From positions 53,770,944-53,834,943 of the forward strand of contig OX375877.1 in the NCBI GenBank assembly GCA_947359465.1: 64,000 nt of DNA, in the 5' to 3' direction. This document shows positions 61,480 through 64,000 of this stretch, piece by piece. How positions within the stretch are numbered: position 1 is the first letter of the stretch; every line of letters starts with the position of its first letter. The notes below the pieces were generated by a model. That model made no database searches. It was not told the origin of the DNA and saw only the letters and a program-made list of their open reading frames with translations. The DNA comes from Metellina segmentata (lineage: Eukaryota; Arthropoda; Arachnida; Araneae; Tetragnathidae). Both the position numbers and the translations under genes were made by a program.

Positions 61480-62275
61480 ATTTGCCACTAGTATTTGCAG
61501 CTGCACTTAATTACAAAATTTTGTTTTTGGATTTGAATCAAATGAATTTGCAGATAGGACTGCCATAAGTGAAATACTTGTGAAGAATGGAAGCTTTACT
61601 ATAAATTCTTAAAAATGGTGGCAAAAAGTCTTCTCTTAAAGCTTATTTAGTAGGGGTCTTAGTTGCCTAGACAAAGATAGTACAGCTAAAGCAACTATTT
61701 CTAAATAATTTTTTAATAGTGATTTAATTATTTAATTTAGAAATTTTTGACAAAAGAATTTTTCATTTGTCTTAAAAATATCCTAACATTTGCTACTCTA
61801 GGCTTTGTATCTAGTATTTGTAATTGACAAAAAAAATTTGGTTTTGGATTTCTCTAAGGATCAAATGAGTTTTCAGATACAGGACTACTATAACTAAAGT
61901 AGGTATTTGTGAACAAATAACAGCTTTACTATGAATTCTTGAAAATAATAAAACTTTCTTCTCTTAACTTGAAGCTAAGTAGTTTCCTTACACATATGAC
62001 GCAGCTAAAACACAAATAGTAATTTACTCTTAAAGAAATTTTGGCAGTTTACAAAAATATATTTTAATATTTAATTTCTGTAAAATTATTTTAGCATTTG
62101 CTACTCTAGGCTGACTAGTATTTGTAATTGCAATGGACCGAAAAATTTTGTTGTTAGATTTTTCAATAGTAGGCAATAGGAATTCTTAAAAAAGTAGCTA
62201 TAATAAACTGATCGTAAAGCTTATTTTTTAGCAGTCAAAAAACAAAATAAATCAGCTAAAACAAAAAAATGTAAA
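61480..62275. repeat. Degenerate ~310-bp tandem repeat
   Basis: CTAGTATTTG starts at 61,488, 61,811 and 62,115, each followed by an AAAATTTTGTT..TTGGATTT block, a CTTTACTATAAATTCTT block and AAAGCTTATTT-like sequence. There are about 2.6 diverged units with no coding content. Confidence 0.65.
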
Positions 62276-62279
62276 CTTG

Positions 62280-62520
62280 AACAAGATTCAAATCTTAAAA
62301 TTAAAAACTAAATATTTTCTTTTGAACTTCGAACATTGTTGGAACGGCAGAAGAATTTAAATAACTACGCATATCATTGTTGACAAACATTTGTATTTGT
62401 ATTGAAATAGATTATTATATATATTCCAAAACAAACCACTGACAAGTTTATTATATCGTTATTAAATGTTCATTGCAGTTTTTTCCACTAAATTTTAAGG
62501 TATATTTTTGTTTATAGGTA
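62280..62520. other. Non-coding AT-rich stretch
   Basis: No feature was recognised. Confidence 0.35.
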
Positions 62521-62527
62521 TTTATAT

Positions 62528-63001
62528 ATACTACCCTACAATAATGGACCAGACAGCAAGATGTGATGGTATAAGGGAAATAGTACATTCTTTAATAGGG
62601 GATGGTCCCCACGAACTGCAATTACGCTAGCAACCCATCTGGGCATACTTTCAACAAGGTTGTGATACAGCTATGGGTATTTGTGTCCATTCCTGCTGCA
62701 AGAATGTCACCAGCTCAGCTGTAGATTTTTGACGTGGTTTCCTGGTCCGTAAGCGTCGCTCTAACTCGTCCCACAGATGTTCTATGGGGTTTAGGTCGGG
62801 ACTCTGAACAGGACAGGGAAGACCTTTTACATCCATATCTTGATACCACTGATTGACAGAGACTGCAGAATGACATGGACCGTAGTCGTCCTGGAAGTAA
62901 CATTGGTCCATTCCATTAAATTGCCAGAGCGTAGGAAGAACCCGACGGTCCAAAATGTTCTTGTAGGCGTCGGCGTTCAATTGACCAGGAACACCATGCA
63001 A
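62528..63001 (-). pseudogene. Tc1-like transposase, C-terminal part
   Basis: The minus strand reads VLPTLWQFNGMDQCYFQDDY, CPVQSPDLNPIEHLWDELER and KSTAELVTFLQQEWTQIPI, then in another frame ESMPRWVASVIAVRGD to about 62,560. The terminal block CCTACAATAATGGACCAGAC lies at about 62,536. It is the same family as 33,372-33,796 in opposite orientation. The 5' half is missing. Confidence 0.86.
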
Positions 63002-63004
63002 AGG

Positions 63005-63270
63005 TCACATTCCATACAACGAAAAACACCCCAAACAAGTAAGATTTTATGCAAATCTCTTGAGCGCGGTCCATATATCATATATATATATATACCGTTT
63101 CAGAACTTCTAAGAGGGGTAGGGTATATCCTGACAACTCGAAATCATATAGCAATATGGGGTCGGAAATGCTTTCCTGAAGCGGTGTTGTGCACAGAAGC
63201 ACCGTAAAGAAAAGAGACCGTAAGTGAGAAATCGTTTTAATAATACATGAAAAGAAGCAAAAGGTACATG
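63005..63270. other. Non-coding gap with a short TA run
   Basis: Contains a short (TA)n at about 63,073-63,093. Nothing else was recognised. Confidence 0.5.
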
Positions 63271-63272
63271 GA

Positions 63273-64000
63273 TTAAAGTAAGTGTTCGAAGTTTCTTCCA
63301 CGGGCTACAATGCACGCCTCATAACTAGCGTCATAAACGTCACACGTCATAAACTAGCGATTTCAGATGATCCCAGAAATAAAAATCAAGACATGATAGG
63401 TCGGGTGACCGAGCAGGCCAGCGCACGGGACCACCACGTCCGATCCACTGCTGACCAAATGTGACATCCAGGTAGTTACGAACATCTCCGCTATAATGGG
63501 CAGGGGCTCCATCGTGTTGGAACCACATTGTCTGTTGCGTCGATGCAGAAATCTGTTCATCTCTCAAAAGTTGTGGCAATACTTGCTGCAGAAAGAGCAA
63601 GTAGTTAGGTCCGGTTAGACGAGACGGTAACAGGTAAGGTCCGATGAGGTGATCTCCCATAATACCGGCCCATACATTGACCGAAAATCGAATCTGTGCT
63701 GCACGACGTCGTATTGCATGCGGGTTCTCGACCGCCCAGATATGGTCGTTATGCGTGTTGAAAATTCCTTCCCTTGTGAAGAATGCCTCATCGGAAAACA
63801 ACACTTCAGCAGGAAAAAGGGGATTTGTAGCACATTTTCCAAGGTACCACTGTGCGAAAGCAGTACGAGGTGCATAATCCTCCGGTTGCTGTGTCTGGAC
63901 ACGCTGCACGTGAAACTGATACATGTCTTCTTCTCGGAGAATCCTCCAGACGCTGCAATGGGAAACCCCGACTGCGTTTGCTACACTTCGTGTACTCGTT
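63273..64000 (-). pseudogene. Tc/mariner-type transposase (DDE_3 class), runs off the window
   Basis: Reading inward from the window end, the minus strand gives TSTRSVANAVGVSHCSVWRI (helix-turn-helix) and LFSDEAFFTREGIFNTHNDH (first Asp). TMWFQHDGAPAHYSGDVRNY (second Asp) and RWPARSPDLSCLDFYFWDHL (third acidic position, where Asp rather than Glu is seen) follow, open for 194 codons to 63,340. After LKSLVYDV a stop appears. A short C-terminal piece (YEACIVARGRNFEHLL) follows out of place to 63,273, so about 60 residues of the tail have been deleted. The N-terminus lies beyond 64,000. Confidence 0.85.

Overview
The window is eukaryotic nuclear DNA from a repeat-rich animal, most likely an arthropod. 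It is AT-rich, has multi-kilobase introns with GT..AG splice sites, several tRNA-derived SINE copies, and relics of many metazoan transposon superfamilies: pogo/Tigger, mariner/Tc1, piggyBac, PIF/Harbinger, hAT, a MULE-like family with 9-bp target duplications, Ty3/gypsy LTR elements and LINEs. I cannot name the species.

Layout. At 1.2-8.5 kb lie two inverted copies of one non-coding DNA-transposon family, the left one carrying a pogo-like element. Next come a dead mariner transposase (8.7-9.7), an internally deleted piggyBac element (12.0-13.6), a broken gene of an uncharacterised family (14.6-15.7) and a two-gene PIF/Harbinger element (15.7-18.9) whose DDE transposase lies antisense inside the intron of its MADF gene. 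Two Harbinger-type MITEs follow (19.0-20.2). A hAT element spans 20.3-29.5 and is split by a very young Ty3/gypsy retrotransposon (22.1-27.8, LTRs differing at one base that I could see).

From 29.8 to 46 kb there are SINEs, a second copy of a MITE, Tc1-like relics (33.4, 34.1, 35.2, 44.2), a second pogo-like element (39.6-41.3), tandem repeats and long stretches with no recognisable gene.

The only clear host gene is on the + strand at 46,552-55,341: three coding exons of a 316-residue copine-type von Willebrand A protein with a predicted N-terminal membrane anchor. Intron 1 (4.4 kb) and intron 2 (3.4 kb) hold SINEs, an unclassified repeat and an antisense gypsy 3' fragment that comes within about 20 bases of the exon 3 acceptor.

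Downstream are more repeats, a LINE 3' end (56.3-56.8), SINEs, a 123-bp satellite with higher-order structure (59.8-61.2), a degenerate ~310-bp tandem repeat and two dead mariner/Tc1-type transposases; the last runs off the window end. Apart from the host gene and the retrotransposon gag, nearly every coding region seen is broken by stops, frameshifts or deletions. I found no rRNA, functional tRNA, CRISPR or prokaryotic feature.
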